DNA of 64,000 nt, taken from positions 124,001 to 188,000 of the forward strand of contig CAKSAK010000003.1 in the NCBI GenBank assembly GCA_934435205.1, in the 5' to 3' direction. A model generated the notes under the pieces. It did no database searches. It was given only the letters and a program-made list of their open reading frames with translations, and was not told the origin of the DNA. A program made the position numbers and the translations under genes. The stretch comes from an uncultured Ruminococcus sp. Lineage in GTDB: Bacteria > Bacillota > Clostridia > Oscillospirales > Ruminococcaceae. This document shows positions 10,609-20,528 of the stretch, piece by piece. How positions within the stretch are numbered: the stretch's first letter is position 1; the number at the start of each line of letters is the position of its first letter.

Positions 10609-10854
10609 TTAGAGTGCAGACTTCAAAGCCTCAGCAAGCTGAGCAGGACATGATGTGCCACGTCCGTTGCAGTCGATGCCCTCAAGTCTGTCAATAACGT
10701 CTTGAACCTTCATGCCCTCAACAAGCTTTGATACACCCTGTGTGTTGCCGTTACAGCCGCCTGTGAAATGCACTTTCTTTACGATACCGTCCTCGACCTC
10801 AATATCAATTTTTCTTGAACATACTCCCTTTGGAGTGTAGCTTATCGTTGCCAT
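10609..10854 (-). CDS. TSCPD domain protein (TIGR03905 family)
   Basis: This 81-residue protein matches the small four-cysteine TSCPD family: CSRKIDIEV near the start, GGCNGNTQG in the middle and GRGTSCPAQLAEAL at the end. The related TSCPD domain is found at the end of some B12-dependent ribonucleotide reductases, and the cysteines may bind metal or thiols. The function of the stand-alone protein is unknown. The ribosome binding site AGGAGG lies at 10863-10868 on the minus strand, partly inside the stop region of the malic enzyme gene, which ends 12 bp upstream, so the two genes are probably translated from one message. Confidence 0.85.
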   Translation of the reverse strand: MATISYTPKGVCSRKIDIEVEDGIVKKVHFTGGCNGNTQGVSKLVEGMKVQDVIDRLEGIDCNGRGTSCPAQLAEALKSAL

Positions 10855-10866
10855 TTGAAAAACCTC

Positions 10867-12039
10867 CTAAATTCTTGCTACGCCTGTTTCTCTTGCAGCC
10901 TTTGCCACAGCCTCAGCCACAGCGATCGGTACTGACCTGTCAAAAGAGTTCGGCAGTATAAATTCCGCATTGAGCTTGTCCTCAGGCACACAGCCTGCAA
11001 TAGCCTTTGCGGCAGCCATTTTCATTTCCTCGTTGATGTCAGAAGCCCTTACTGCAAGCGCACCCTTGAAAATTCCAGGGAAAGCGATAACGTTGTTTAT
11101 CTGGTTAGGGAAGTCTGAACGTCCTGTGCCAACGATAAACGCACCTGCCGCCTTTGCTTCGTCAGGCATTATCTCAGGTGTCGGGTTAGCCATTGCGAAA
11201 AGTATAGGCTTATCGTTCATGGACTTAACCATTTCAGCGGTCACAAGCTTTGGCTTTGAAACGCCTACGAAAGCGTCTGCACCCTTGAGTGCGTCAGCAA
11301 GCGAGCCGTGGAGCTTGTTCTTGTTTGTTACCTTTGCCATTTCAGCGTGAGCCTCGTTAAGATAATCATCGCCCTCGCAGATTATGCCCTCACGGTCTAC
11401 CATGATAAGGTTGCCGATACCGAGAGAAAGCAAAAGCTTTCCTATCGCACAGCCAGCCGCACCTGCACCGTTTATAACAAGGGTGATGTCCTCTATCTTC
11501 TTGTTTGCCACCTTGCAAGCGTTCATAAGCGCCGCACCGACAACGATAGCAGTTCCGTGCTGATCGTCATGGAAAACAGGGATATCAACTTTCTCTTTGA
11601 GCTTTGCTTCTATCTCAAAGCACCTTGGAGCGGCGATATCTTCAAGATTTATACCGCCAAAGCTGTCTGATATCATGGCGATAGTATTCACTATCTCGTC
11701 AACGTCATTGGACTTTATACAAAGAGGAAAAGCGTCAACGTCAGCAAATTCCTTGAAAAGCGCACATTTGCCCTCCATAACAGGCATACCTGCCAGACCG
11801 CCAATATTGCCAAGACCAAGCACAGCAGAGCCGTCAGTGATAACAGCCACAAGATTTGCACGTCTTGTAAGCTCATATGAAAGGTCAGGATCTTTCTGTA
11901 TCTCAAGGCAAGGCTGAGCAACGCCCGGTGTGTAAGCCAGCGTCAGGTCTTTGGCATTGTTTACCTTTGCTCTTGAGCAGACCTCTATCTTGCCTTTCCA
12001 TTCTCTGTGTTTCTGTAGGGATTCTTCCATTACGTTCAT
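10867..12039 (-). CDS. NAD(P)-dependent malic enzyme
   Basis: The 390-residue protein oxidatively decarboxylates malate to pyruvate and CO2. Family signatures are clear: AYTPGVAQPCLEI at residues about 35-47 with the catalytic Tyr, VFHDDQHGTAIVV with the metal-binding Asp pair, the Rossmann segment INGAGAAGCAIGKLL, and MANPTPEI. The length fits the short bacterial MaeB/MalS-like form without a phosphotransacetylase domain. The start at 12039 follows AGAGAGGA at a slightly long spacing; the ATG at 12030 (third codon onward) is an alternative. Cofactor preference cannot be decided by eye. A hairpin (12088-12119) separates it from the PHP gene upstream. Confidence 0.93.
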   Translation of the reverse strand: MNVMEESLQKHREWKGKIEVCSRAKVNNAKDLTLAYTPGVAQPCLEIQKDPDLSYELTRRANLVAVITDGSAVLGLGNIGGLAGMPVMEGKCALFKEFADVDAFPLCIKSNDVDEIVNTIAMISDSFGGINLEDIAAPRCFEIEAKLKEKVDIPVFHDDQHGTAIVVGAALMNACKVANKKIEDITLVINGAGAAGCAIGKLLLSLGIGNLIMVDREGIICEGDDYLNEAHAEMAKVTNKNKLHGSLADALKGADAFVGVSKPKLVTAEMVKSMNDKPILFAMANPTPEIMPDEAKAAGAFIVGTGRSDFPNQINNVIAFPGIFKGALAVRASDINEEMKMAAAKAIAGCVPEDKLNAEFILPNSFDRSVPIAVAEAVAKAARETGVARI

Positions 12040-12087
12040 TTTATACAGTCCTCTCTATTACAGCCAAACTAGGCTTTGTTACGCATT

Positions 12088-12119
12088 AAAGGAACATTAC
12101 CGCATGATAATGTTCCTTT
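12088..12119 (-). terminator. Hairpin between the PHP gene and malic enzyme
   Basis: A 12-bp stem (AAAGGAACATTA / TAATGTTCCTTT) with an 8-base loop lies just downstream of the PHP gene on the minus strand. The T run after it is only three bases, so it may be a weak terminator or an attenuator for the malic enzyme gene. Confidence 0.6.
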
Positions 12120-12130
12120 ATTATACCATA

Positions 12131-13003
12131 TTATTTATCAGTTTTCACAACCGCTTTGTTAGCTTTTTGTGAATTTATATGAATGAGCTTGAACAGCTTA
12201 TCGAGATTTTCCTTGTCAGTGGTCATGCTTCCGATATGTGTCATAGTCTCGTTATACAGACCGTGGAAGTCAGAGCCGCCTGTCACTATCAGGTCATGCT
12301 CCTTTGCGATATCCACAAGCTTCTGCTGTTGAGTTGGAGTAGCAGAGTGATGATATGCTTCAATTCCGTCAAGCTTTCCTGCCTCGATAAGCTCAAGGAG
12401 CAGCTCGGTGTTGTTGAACATAACAGGGTGTGCCATAACGGCAACGCCCTTTGCGGAATGGATAAGGTCAAGCACAAAGTTTACGTCAGGATATTCACGG
12501 GTAACAAGACATTCGCCGTTTGGATATGCAAAAAGCTTGTCGTTCACAGAGCCGTAAAGCTCTGTTGCATAGCCGTAATTTACCAATGCTCTCATGATAT
12601 GCTGTTTAAAAATGCTCTTTGAGCTTTTTGTGTAGTGCAGTACAGCGTCGGCAGGGATAGGATATCTTGCCGTTACCTTTTCTATCATTTCCTTTGCACA
12701 GTCTTTTCTTATCTGGCATGACTTCAGGCAAAGACCTTCCAGCCTGTCTGGCTTCTGCGGTGCATAGCAAAGAATGTGTACTTTTGAATTGCGCTTCTTG
12801 TCCCATGCTGAAAGCTCTACAGCAGGAATGACCTTGACCCCATAACGTTCGCCAAGTATTTGCGCTCTGTTTGATGATGAAAGAGTGTCATGGTCTGTTA
12901 TCGCAAGAAAATCAAGTCCCATTCTCTTCGCCTGAACAATGACCTCTTCAATACCAAGCGAGCCGTCAGACAGTGTTGTGTGACAATGCAGATCTCCTGT
13001 CAT
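12131..13003 (-). CDS. PHP domain phosphoesterase (TrpH/RNase AM-like)
   Basis: The 290-residue protein opens with DLHCHTTLSDGSL (metal ligands HxH and D), followed by ITDHDTLSS and, later, GVAVMAHPVMF and GGSDFHGLY. These are the four PHP metal-binding motifs. The architecture matches the YciV/TrpH group, whose E. coli member is RNase AM, a 5'-3' exonuclease acting on RNA and on 3',5'-bisphosphonucleosides. The RBS GGAGGA is 8 bases before the ATG. A consensus promoter lies upstream at 13082-13110. It is distinct from the second PHP gene at 60161, which belongs to the YcdX-like group. Confidence 0.88.
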   Translation of the reverse strand: MTGDLHCHTTLSDGSLGIEEVIVQAKRMGLDFLAITDHDTLSSSNRAQILGERYGVKVIPAVELSAWDKKRNSKVHILCYAPQKPDRLEGLCLKSCQIRKDCAKEMIEKVTARYPIPADAVLHYTKSSKSIFKQHIMRALVNYGYATELYGSVNDKLFAYPNGECLVTREYPDVNFVLDLIHSAKGVAVMAHPVMFNNTELLLELIEAGKLDGIEAYHHSATPTQQQKLVDIAKEHDLIVTGGSDFHGLYNETMTHIGSMTTDKENLDKLFKLIHINSQKANKAVVKTDK

Positions 13004-13081
13004 ACCTTTGTTCCTCCAAATCTATAAAATATATCTGTCATTTTTTGTTCTATTCATAAGACTATAAAATTTGACTAAATA

Positions 13082-13110
13082 ATTATAACATATTTTATAT
13101 ACATTTGCAA
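13082..13110 (-). promoter_or_regulatory. Promoter for the PHP gene
   Basis: On the minus strand, TTGCAA (13105-13110) and TATAAT (13082-13087) are separated by exactly 17 bases in AT-rich DNA, about 80 bases before the start codon. Confidence 0.75.
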
Positions 13111-13209
13111 GCGATTTTAAACAATTTACACAAAATTTGCACGAAAATTATATTATTTTGTCGTATATGACAAATCCACAGTGTCGAAATAGTGCGATTT
13201 AACGAAATA

Positions 13210-14181
13210 TCAGAGCTTATACCCGAAGAATTTGTCGCAAAACCATACGTCATTTACCTGAAAGCTTCTGCCGTTAAGGTATTCAAGTATGCCTGCGTCA
13301 GTGGTGAATTTAAAGGTGAGCTTGTACGAATAAAGTGCCTGCGTTTTCACATTGTATGCACGGTTGACTTTGTTTATGCCATATTTTCCGTCACCAAGGA
13401 GAGGATAACCAATGTGAGCAAGGTGCGCCCTTATCTGATGCGTTCTGCCTGTGACAAGGTCAACTTCGAGAAGAGCAAGGTTATCAGCCTTGTTTTCCGC
13501 AAGCACACGATACGATGTTATCATGGTGCGGCTGCCCTGAAACTTTTTGTCAGACACCCTCACAGTTTTTGTGTTTTCATCTTTCTGATGATAAGCCGTG
13601 AGCCGAGCAGACTTCTGCTTCGGTATGCCCACTGTCACGCAAAGATAAAGCTTTTCAAGCTCTCTGTCCTTGACCTTCTGATTAAGCACACGCAGGCTCT
13701 CAGCATTTTTCGCACATATTACAATGCCGCCTGTGTTGCGGTCTATCCTGTTGCAAAGGGCAGGAGCAAAAGACAGCTCCTCCTCAGGTCGATATTCACC
13801 CTTTTCATAAAGATAGTGCTGTATCCTGTTTATAAGCGTGTCTGTCGAACCACTTTCGTCCTCATGTACCACAAGTCCGCACTTTTTGTCGCAAAGGATA
13901 ATATTCTCGTCCTCGTAAATAATATTCAAAGACGTTGGCGCACTGAGAAAAGCAGGTCTGTCAGCAACTTCGCCCTCAAAAAATTCGTCATTGATGTAAA
14001 GCTGCATAACGTCACCGCAAGTAAGCCGTGTAGATATCTCGCAGCGTTTGCCGTTGACCTTGATACGCTTTAGGCGCAGATATTTGTACAGCAGATTTTT
14101 CGGCAGCTTTGGCACAGCCTTTGTGAGAAACTTGTCAACACGCTGACCTGCGTCATTCTGATTTATTGTAAATTCTCTCAT
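13210..14181 (-). CDS. RluA-family 23S rRNA pseudouridine synthase
   Basis: The 323-residue protein has an S4-like RNA-binding domain (about residues 13-70) followed by the RluA catalytic fold. The catalytic Asp is at residue 148 in NRIDRNTGG, where the usual motif is HRLDRDTSG; the key Asp and Arg are kept but flanking positions differ. GRTHQIRAHLAHIGYPLLGDGKYG near residue 250 is the second family signature. RluA enzymes isomerise uridines in 23S rRNA (RluC/RluD) or in tRNA; which target applies here cannot be told. The gene starts 8 bp after the ankyrin-like gene and probably shares its promoter. Confidence 0.92.
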   Translation of the reverse strand: MREFTINQNDAGQRVDKFLTKAVPKLPKNLLYKYLRLKRIKVNGKRCEISTRLTCGDVMQLYINDEFFEGEVADRPAFLSAPTSLNIIYEDENIILCDKKCGLVVHEDESGSTDTLINRIQHYLYEKGEYRPEEELSFAPALCNRIDRNTGGIVICAKNAESLRVLNQKVKDRELEKLYLCVTVGIPKQKSARLTAYHQKDENTKTVRVSDKKFQGSRTMITSYRVLAENKADNLALLEVDLVTGRTHQIRAHLAHIGYPLLGDGKYGINKVNRAYNVKTQALYSYKLTFKFTTDAGILEYLNGRSFQVNDVWFCDKFFGYKL

Positions 14182-14189
14182 GCTATACC

Positions 14190-14606
14190 TCAGAGCTTCA
14201 CACGAGCGGAGAATCCTCCGTCAATAAGCTCGTCAAGACCTGAGCTGTCAGCACCGCTTTCACGGAGAAGCAGAAGAATTTCGGTCATATCGCAAGCCCT
14301 GCCTTTGCGTCGAGATATCTCCTCTTCACATTTGATAGCATATTGTAAAGGCTTTTTGTCAGCAGGGAAGTTCACATCTGAGCCTTGAGCGATGAGCCAT
14401 TTGATGAAATCTACACTGCGCTTGTCAGGCTTGAGAACGCCATCCTGCTCCACGAGGTCTGCACTTTCGATTGCAGTGAGCAGGAAAGTAAGCCCGTTGC
14501 TGTCAGTGTCGTTGTAGTCCACATCATCAGAGATGAATAAGAATTTAAGCTCTTCCAGTTCACGCTTTGAGAGGGTGTAGTTGTATTCGTCATATGATCT
14601 ATTCAT
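14190..14606 (-). CDS. Small ankyrin-like hypothetical protein
   Basis: The 138-residue protein starts MNRSYDEYNYTL. The ATG at 14606 has CAGGAGGA placed 7-8 bases upstream; a longer open frame continues upstream to 14840, but only through repeat DNA. It contains an ankyrin-like stretch (FIKWLIAQGSDVNFPADKKP, then LQYAIKCE) and a second weaker one (LLLLRESGADSSGLDELIDG). Such proteins bind other proteins, but no partner can be named. It lies directly upstream of the RluA gene, and a promoter (14640-14668) precedes it. Confidence 0.7.
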   Translation of the reverse strand: MNRSYDEYNYTLSKRELEELKFLFISDDVDYNDTDSNGLTFLLTAIESADLVEQDGVLKPDKRSVDFIKWLIAQGSDVNFPADKKPLQYAIKCEEEISRRKGRACDMTEILLLLRESGADSSGLDELIDGGFSARVKL

Positions 14607-14639
14607 GTTACGTCCTCCTGAAATTATTACTATAGTGAT

Positions 14640-14668
14640 ATTATAACCTAAAGTGTGGGAGAATGCAA
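14640..14668 (-). promoter_or_regulatory. Promoter for the ankyrin-like gene and rluA-type gene
   Basis: On the minus strand, TTGCAT (14663-14668), 17 bases, TATAAT (14640-14645), about 34 bases before the ATG. The -35 box lies only about 13 bp from the start of a heptamer repeat tract. Confidence 0.75.
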
Positions 14669-14681
14669 GAGGGAGTTTAAG

Positions 14682-14768
14682 TGAGGAGTGAGGAATGAGG
14701 AGTGAGGAATGAGGAATGAGGAGTGAGGAATGAGGAATGAGGAGTGAGGAATGAGGAATGAGGAATGG
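14682..14768 (+). repeat. Tandem 7-bp repeat tract, module E
   Basis: About twelve head-to-tail copies of a 7-bp unit (GAGGAAT / GAGGAGT, alternating) run for 87 bp. The same unit recurs at 17116-17146 and, on the other strand, at 25541-25606 and 37145-37198. All are intergenic and all but the second adjoin other mosaic modules. Confidence 0.9.
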
Positions 14769-14990
14769 GCAAAGCTGAACAGAGATGTGGACAAGCACCG
14801 AGCGTAGCGTTTTTGCGGCAGAAGAACCTCTCCAGAACAATCTGTAGGGGCGAACAGTGTTCGCCCGTGCTCAGGATTTGCTGTAAATACTGAATTGTAG
14901 GGGTGCGGTGGGATAATTTTGTTTCTATATCAAAATGTTGTTACCGTGGGTTTGTTTCTTCGACGGGCGAACGGTGTTCGCCCCTACACA
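14769..14990 (+). repeat. Mosaic repeat island upstream of uvrB
   Basis: This gene-free stretch holds module B (14800-14821, GCGTTTTTGCGGCAG), a forward module A (14844-14868), a degenerate GTAGGGGTGCGGTG unit near 14898 and a reverse module A (14963-14987). With the 7-bp tract before it, it forms an island like those at 25.4, 35.0 and 37.1 kb. Confidence 0.85.
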
Positions 14991-15080
14991 TACATCGAGC
15001 TGATACCGCAGGTTGAGTAACAATACCAGTCCGAAAAATCGTACATATACGCAAATTCAAAAAATATTGATAAAAAAGCC

Positions 15081-15109
15081 TTTACAATTAAAAATAAATG
15101 TAATATAAT
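15081..15109 (+). promoter_or_regulatory. Promoter for uvrB
   Basis: TTTACA (15081-15086), 17 bases, TATAAT (15104-15109), 34 bases before the uvrB start. No LexA-type GAAC-N4-GTTC box is visible beside it. Confidence 0.85.
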
Positions 15110-15142
15110 AAGTAAAACAACTGTTCGATTGAGGAGGCATTT

Positions 15143-17113
15143 ATGGATAAGTTTCAGCTTGTTTCAGATTATAAGCTTTCAGGTGATCAGCCCGAAGCGG
15201 TGGACGCTTTAGTAAAGGGTATCGAAAGCGGTATGAGAGAGCAGACCCTTATGGGCGTTACAGGTTCCGGCAAGACCTTTACTATGGCAAACGTTATCGC
15301 TAGGATAAACCGTCCAACGCTCGTGCTTGCCCATAATAAGATACTCGCCGCTCAGCTTTGCTCTGAGTTCAAGGAGTTTTTTCCGAACAATGCCGTGGAA
15401 TATTTTGTGTCCTACTATGACTATTATCAGCCTGAAGCCTATGTGCCTAGCAAGGACGTTTACATTGAAAAGGACAGCTCAGTGAATGACGAGATAGACA
15501 AGCTCCGCCATTCCGCTACCTCCGCTATCGCCGAACGCCGTGACGTTATCATTGTTGCCAGCGTTTCTTGTATCTATTCCCTTGGTGACCCTGAGGAGTA
15601 TAAGTCCATGGTGGTGTCTATTCGTCGTGGTATGGAGAAATCCCGTGACAGGCTTATTGCTGACCTTGTTGGTATACAGTATGAGCGAAATGATATAAAT
15701 TTTGTGAGAAACAAGTTTCGTGTCAGGGGAGATGTGGTGGAGATATTTCCTGCAAATTCTACCGATACAGCTATAAGAGTTGAGTTCTTCGGAGATGAGA
15801 TAGACCGTATCACTGAAATAAACGTAGTGACCGGTGAGGTGCTTTGCTCACTTGCCCACGCTGCAATTTTCCCTGCTTCCCATTATATCGTCAGCCGTGA
15901 TAAAATGCACGACGCTATCGAAGAGATTAAGCAGGAGCTTGACGAGCGTATCAAGTATTTCAAAGACAACGATATGCTTATCGAAGCTCAGCGTATCGCT
16001 CAGCGCACCAACTATGATATTGAGATGTTGGAGGAGATAGGCTTTTGCAGCGGTATCGAGAACTATTCCCGTGTGCTTGCAAGACGTCCCGCAGGCTCTA
16101 CGCCGTTCACTCTCCTTGACTTTCTCCCTGAGGACTTTGTGCTTTTCGTGGACGAATCACACGTTTCTCTGCCGCAGGTAAGAGGTATGTATGCAGGCGA
16201 CAGAGCGAGAAAGCAGACTCTTGTTGACTATGGCTTCCGTCTGCCGTCAGCAATGGATAACAGACCGCTGACCTTTGATGAGTTCTATTCTCATATCAAT
16301 CAGGCGGTGTTTGTATCAGCTACCCCTGGACCTATCGAGCAGGAAAAATCACAGCAGATAGTTGAGCAGGTCATAAGACCGACAGGTCTGCTTGACCCTG
16401 AGATAACGGTGAAGCCGACCGAGGGTCAGATAGAGGACTTGCTCAGCGAGATAAATATGCGTACAGCTAAAAATCAGCGTGTGCTTGTTACTACTCTTAC
16501 AAAGAAAATGGCTGAGGATCTCACAAACTATCTTAAGAGCTTTGACGTCAAGGTGAGATATATGCACCACGATATCGACACTATCGAGCGTATGGAGATA
16601 ATCCGTGACCTGCGTCTGGGCGAGTTCGATGTGCTCGTTGGTATCAACCTTTTGCGTGAGGGTCTTGATCTGCCTGAGGTAACTCTTGTGGCGATACTTG
16701 ATGCCGATAAAGAGGGCTTCCTGCGTTCTGAAAGCGCACTTATACAGACCATAGGCAGAGCCGCACGAAACGCTGAGGGCAAGGTGATAATGTATGCCGA
16801 CACCGTGACACGTTCAATGGAAAAGGCTATCACCGAAACGGAGCGCCGTCGTGCAATACAGATGAAGTTCAACGAAGAACACGGCATAGTTCCGAAAACT
16901 ATCGTCAAGGATATAAGAGATGTAATAGAAATATCCACCAAGGAAGAGGTGGAATACGAAGCAAGGCAGAAAACAAAGCTTTCAAAGCAGGAAACTGCAA
17001 AGCTAATAGAAAAGCTCACAAAGGAAATGAAAGAAGCGGCAAAGCTGCTTGAATTTGAACACGCCGCATTCTTGCGTGATAAGATTGCGGAGTTAAAGGG
17101 TGAGAAGAAGTAG
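15143..17113 (+). CDS. uvrB: UvrABC excision nuclease subunit B
   Basis: The 656-residue protein is the damage-verifying helicase-like subunit of nucleotide excision repair. Walker A is GVTGSGKT (residues 38-45). The DNA-clamping beta-hairpin region [18 protein letters not shown] lies near residue 90. DEAD-like VDESH, helicase motif VI (QTIGRAARN) and a C-terminal UVR domain ([26 protein letters not shown]), which binds UvrC, are all present. Length is normal. The RBS GAGGAGG is 7 bases before the ATG. uvrA follows 72 bp later, so the two probably form one operon; uvrC is not in the window. Confidence 0.98.
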   Translation: MDKFQLVSDYKLSGDQPEAVDALVKGIESGMREQTLMGVTGSGKTFTMANVIARINRPTLVLAHNKILAAQLCSEFKEFFPNNAVEYFVSYYDYYQPEAYVPSKDVYIEKDSSVNDEIDKLRHSATSAIAERRDVIIVASVSCIYSLGDPEEYKSMVVSIRRGMEKSRDRLIADLVGIQYERNDINFVRNKFRVRGDVVEIFPANSTDTAIRVEFFGDEIDRITEINVVTGEVLCSLAHAAIFPASHYIVSRDKMHDAIEEIKQELDERIKYFKDNDMLIEAQRIAQRTNYDIEMLEEIGFCSGIENYSRVLARRPAGSTPFTLLDFLPEDFVLFVDESHVSLPQVRGMYAGDRARKQTLVDYGFRLPSAMDNRPLTFDEFYSHINQAVFVSATPGPIEQEKSQQIVEQVIRPTGLLDPEITVKPTEGQIEDLLSEINMRTAKNQRVLVTTLTKKMAEDLTNYLKSFDVKVRYMHHDIDTIERMEIIRDLRLGEFDVLVGINLLREGLDLPEVTLVAILDADKEGFLRSESALIQTIGRAARNAEGKVIMYADTVTRSMEKAITETERRRAIQMKFNEEHGIVPKTIVKDIRDVIEISTKEEVEYEARQKTKLSKQETAKLIEKLTKEMKEAAKLLEFEHAAFLRDKIAELKGEKK

Positions 17114-17115
17114 CT

Positions 17116-17146
17116 GAATGAGGAATGAGGAATGAGGAATGAGGAA
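17116..17146 (+). repeat. 7-bp tandem repeat between uvrB and uvrA
   Basis: About four copies of GAATGAG fill half of the 72-bp uvrB-uvrA gap, inside what should be a single transcript. Confidence 0.85.
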
Positions 17147-17185
17147 TTTGCGAATAAAAAAGAAAAAGGAGAGTAAAGAATACAA

Positions 17186-20008
17186 ATGCCAATAAACGAG
17201 ATAGTTATTAAAGGAGCAAGAGAGCATAATCTCAAAAATGTTGATGTTACCATACCGAGAGATAAGCTTGTTGTTATGACAGGTCTTTCAGGCTCGGGCA
17301 AATCTTCTCTTGCATTCGATACCATATACGCTGACGGACAAAGACGTTATGTTGAGTCACTGTCCTCTTATGCGAGAATGTTTTTGGGTCAAATGGATAA
17401 GCCTGATGTTGACAGCATAGAGGGGCTTTCTCCTGCTATATCCATAGACCAGAAAACTACTTCCAAAAACCCACGTTCTACTGTGGGCACGGTCACAGAG
17501 ATATACGATTATCTCAGACTTTTGTATGCCCGTATAGGCGTTCCGCATTGCCCTGTCTGCGGAAGAGAGATTCGCCAGCAAACTGTCGATCAGATCGTGG
17601 ATAAGATAATGGAGCTTGAAGAGGGTACAAAGATTCAGCTTTTAGCTCCTATCATCAGAGGACGCAAGGGCGAGCATACAAAAGAGCTTGAACGTGCAAG
17701 AAAGTCGGGCTATGTAAGAGTTCGTATCGACGGCATAACCTATGACCTTTCGGAAGAGATAAAGATCGAGAAAAACAAGAAGCATACTATCGAGATAGTT
17801 GTTGACCGACTTGTTATCAAAGAGGGCATAAAGTCCCGTCTTACCGACAGTATCGAAACTGTTTCTTCGCTTACAGGCGGACTTGTAGGGGTTGACGTTA
17901 TCGGCGGAGAGGAAATGCTTTTCTCACAGAACTACGCCTGCCCTGAACATGGCGTTTCCATTGACGAGCTTACCCCGAGAATGTTCTCGTTCAATAACCC
18001 ATTCGGTGCTTGCGAAAAGTGTACAGGTCTTGGCGTGTTCAAAAAGATAGACCCTGAGCTTATTATCCCCAACAAAGACCTTTCTATAAGACAGGGCGCT
18101 ATCAAAGCCAGCGGCTGGAACAGCCTTGACGAGGGCTCTATTGCCATGATGTATTTCAATGCAATTTCTGAGACCTACGGCATATCCCTTGACGAGCCTG
18201 TGAAAAATCTCGACACGGACGCTATCGACATTTTCCTTTACGGCACGCAGGGTCAGAAGCTTCACCTAAAGCGTGGCAATAAGTTCTATAAGGCTGACTA
18301 TCAGGCTGAATTTGAGGGCGTTATACCAAACCTTGAAAGGCGTTACAAAGAGTCAAACAGCGATTGGGCAAAGGCTGATATAGAAGCTTATATGAGCGAT
18401 GAAAAGTGTCCGTCCTGCCATGGTGAAAGGCTGAAAAAAGAGAGCCTGAGCGTTACAGTTGGCGGAATAAATATCGCAGAGCTTTGTCACAAATCCGTTG
18501 CAAAAGCCCTTGAATTTTTTGAAAATCTTGAGATAAGCGACCGTGATAAGATTATCGGTGAGCAGATAATAAAAGAGATAAGGTCACGCCTTGGCTTTCT
18601 CAAAAGCGTTGGACTTGAATATCTCACACTGTCACGTTCCGCAGGTACTCTCTCAGGCGGTGAGAGCCAGCGTATAAGGCTTGCGACACAGATAGGCTCA
18701 TCACTTGTGGGCGTGCTGTATATCCTTGACGAGCCATCTATCGGTCTGCATCAGCGTGACAATGATAAGCTTATCGCAACGCTGAAAAGACTTCGTGACC
18801 TTGGCAATACCCTCATAGTGGTGGAGCATGACGAGGACACAATGCGTGCGGCAGATTTCGTGGTGGACGTTGGACCAGGAGCAGGTATTCACGGCGGAGA
18901 GATAGTGTGTGCAGGCACGGTGGACGATATCATGAAGTGCAAGCGTTCTATCACAGGACAGTACCTCAGCGGTGCAAAGAAAATACCTGTCCCTGAAAAA
19001 CGCAGACAGGGCAACGGCAAGTATCTGAAAGTTATCGGTGCAACACAAAACAATCTAAAAAATATAGATGTCGAGATACCTCTCGGCACTTTCACCTGCG
19101 TAACAGGCGTGTCAGGCTCAGGCAAATCATCACTTGTGAACGAGATAATCTATAAGGAGCTTGCTGGCAGATTAAATCGTGCGAAAATACGCTCAGGTGC
19201 ATTCAAGGAAATGCAGGGCATAGAGCACCTTGATAAGGTCATAGATATCGACCAGTCGCCAATAGGCAGAACGCCAAGGTCTAATCCTGCCACCTATACA
19301 GGAGTTTTCACAGATATCAGAGAACTTTTCGCTCAGACCGCTGATGCAAAAATGAAAGGCTACGGTGCAGGACGTTTCTCATTCAACGTCAAAGGCGGAA
19401 GATGTGAAGCCTGCGAGGGCGACGGAATAATCAAAATAGAAATGCACTTTTTGCCTGACGTGTATGTGCCTTGCGAGGTCTGCGGTGGTATGAGATATAA
19501 CCGTGAAACGCTGGAAGTTAGATATAAGGGCAAGAACATCTATGACGTGCTTGAAATGACAGTGGAAGAGGGCGTTGAGTTCTTTAGTGCTATCCCTAAG
19601 ATAAGCCGTAAGCTTGAAACACTGTATGAAGTTGGTCTTGGCTATGTGAAGATAGGGCAGGCGGCTACAACGCTTTCAGGCGGTGAAGCACAAAGAGTCA
19701 AGCTTGCAACAGAGCTTTCAAAGAGAGCCACAGGCAGAACTATATATATCCTAGACGAACCGACTACAGGACTTCACACGGCGGACGTACACAAGCTTAT
19801 AGAAGTATTGCAGAAGCTTGCAGACGGGGGAAATACAGTGCTTGTTATCGAGCATAATCTTGATGTAATAAAGACCGCAGACCACATCATAGACTTAGGT
19901 CCTGAGGGTGGTGACGGCGGCGGAACTATCGTCTGCACAGGAACGCCTGAGGAGATAGCGAAGTGTGAGAAATCTTATACGGGACAGTATTTGAGGAAGA
20001 TGCTGTGA
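17186..20008 (+). CDS. uvrA: UvrABC excision nuclease subunit A
   Basis: The 940-residue damage-sensing ATPase of nucleotide excision repair has two ABC modules. The first Walker A is GLSGSGKSS (about residue 32), with its signature [16 protein letters not shown]. The second Walker A is GVSGSGKSS (about residue 640), with [17 protein letters not shown]. Zinc-binding motifs are visible (CPVC, CPSC, CEAC...CEVC). The start follows AAAGGAGAG at normal spacing. The stop at 20008 is followed within 20 bp by the large composite repeat, so the 3' end of the message probably runs into hairpin-rich DNA. Confidence 0.98.
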   Translation: MPINEIVIKGAREHNLKNVDVTIPRDKLVVMTGLSGSGKSSLAFDTIYADGQRRYVESLSSYARMFLGQMDKPDVDSIEGLSPAISIDQKTTSKNPRSTVGTVTEIYDYLRLLYARIGVPHCPVCGREIRQQTVDQIVDKIMELEEGTKIQLLAPIIRGRKGEHTKELERARKSGYVRVRIDGITYDLSEEIKIEKNKKHTIEIVVDRLVIKEGIKSRLTDSIETVSSLTGGLVGVDVIGGEEMLFSQNYACPEHGVSIDELTPRMFSFNNPFGACEKCTGLGVFKKIDPELIIPNKDLSIRQGAIKASGWNSLDEGSIAMMYFNAISETYGISLDEPVKNLDTDAIDIFLYGTQGQKLHLKRGNKFYKADYQAEFEGVIPNLERRYKESNSDWAKADIEAYMSDEKCPSCHGERLKKESLSVTVGGINIAELCHKSVAKALEFFENLEISDRDKIIGEQIIKEIRSRLGFLKSVGLEYLTLSRSAGTLSGGESQRIRLATQIGSSLVGVLYILDEPSIGLHQRDNDKLIATLKRLRDLGNTLIVVEHDEDTMRAADFVVDVGPGAGIHGGEIVCAGTVDDIMKCKRSITGQYLSGAKKIPVPEKRRQGNGKYLKVIGATQNNLKNIDVEIPLGTFTCVTGVSGSGKSSLVNEIIYKELAGRLNRAKIRSGAFKEMQGIEHLDKVIDIDQSPIGRTPRSNPATYTGVFTDIRELFAQTADAKMKGYGAGRFSFNVKGGRCEACEGDGIIKIEMHFLPDVYVPCEVCGGMRYNRETLEVRYKGKNIYDVLEMTVEEGVEFFSAIPKISRKLETLYEVGLGYVKIGQAATTLSGGEAQRVKLATELSKRATGRTIYILDEPTTGLHTADVHKLIEVLQKLADGGNTVLVIEHNLDVIKTADHIIDLGPEGGDGGGTIVCTGTPEEIAKCEKSYTGQYLRKML

Positions 20009-20025
20009 ACCACCACAAAGTAAAA

Positions 20026-20489
20026 GCACCCACCGAGCGAAGCGAGCAATAAAGCGCAGGCTCAAGCCCGACGCTAGAGGGCTTGTGGGGTCAAGGGGCA
20101 AAGCCCCTGCGGAGTTTGAGGCAGAGCCTCAATAGGCGCAAGCCTACTAAGCGGTGCAGAAAGGCGATAGAAGAATAGCAAGGTTGCGAGATAAACAAAG
20201 CGGTGTCGGAGAACAATCTCTGCACCGCTTTTACTGTATCCTTATGCAAGGTAAAATCCGCAAAGAGCGAAGCGATTTTGCGGCAGTAGAATTTTGGCGT
20301 AGGGGCTGGCGTCCTCGACAGCCCGTTTCGGGGAGTTGCGAGGATTGGATTTTTACGAAGTTGAGTGGGGGAACGAAACGGGCGAACGCTGTTCGCCCCT
20401 ACCATGCGTTGTGCGGTTATCAAGGTTTGGGTGATAAACAATAATGTGAAACATTGAGGGGTCGGGACGTCGAGGGCGCCGTCCCCTAC
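20026..20489 (-). repeat. Composite palindromic intergenic element, copy 1 (about 0.46 kb)
   Basis: This gene-free region is built, on the minus strand, from the ordered modules A', A, A' (inverted), B, C (82 bp) and D. Exactly the same order and orientation is found on the plus strand at 34917-35410. Module D holds a series of short hairpins (for example GAGGC-AGA-GCCTC and AGGGGC-AAA-GCCCCT). No reading frame with a ribosome binding site is evident. The element fills the gap between uvrA and the M50 protease gene. Confidence 0.85.
20149..20230. repeat. 82-bp element with 11-bp inverted ends (module C, copy 1)
   Basis: The ends AAGCGGTGCAG and CTGCACCGCTT are perfect inverted repeats around a 60-bp core. 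A second element of exactly 82 bp with the same ends lies at 35184-35265, but its core is different. The right half here matches the partial copy at 51340-51371. It resembles a miniature inverted-repeat element; no flanking target duplication is obvious. Confidence 0.8.
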
Positions 20490-20528
20490 ACATTATTTGT
20501 CCGACCACCGAATATAAATATATCGGTG

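Noticed and set aside
14682..14768. Possible CRISPR array
   Set aside because: The repeat unit is only 7 bp with no spacers and there are no cas genes; it is a simple tandem repeat.
14190..14840. Longer 216-residue form of the ankyrin-like gene with a repetitive N-terminus
   Set aside because: The extra N-terminal part (repeating L-I-P-H-S-S) is translation of the 7-bp repeat tract; the ATG at 14606 has a perfect RBS and its promoter lies inside the longer frame.
20454..20528. N-terminal extension of the M50 protease to 20454
   Set aside because: The extra 25 codons translate an inverted A' repeat (20463-20489), and the family starts at the first membrane segment.
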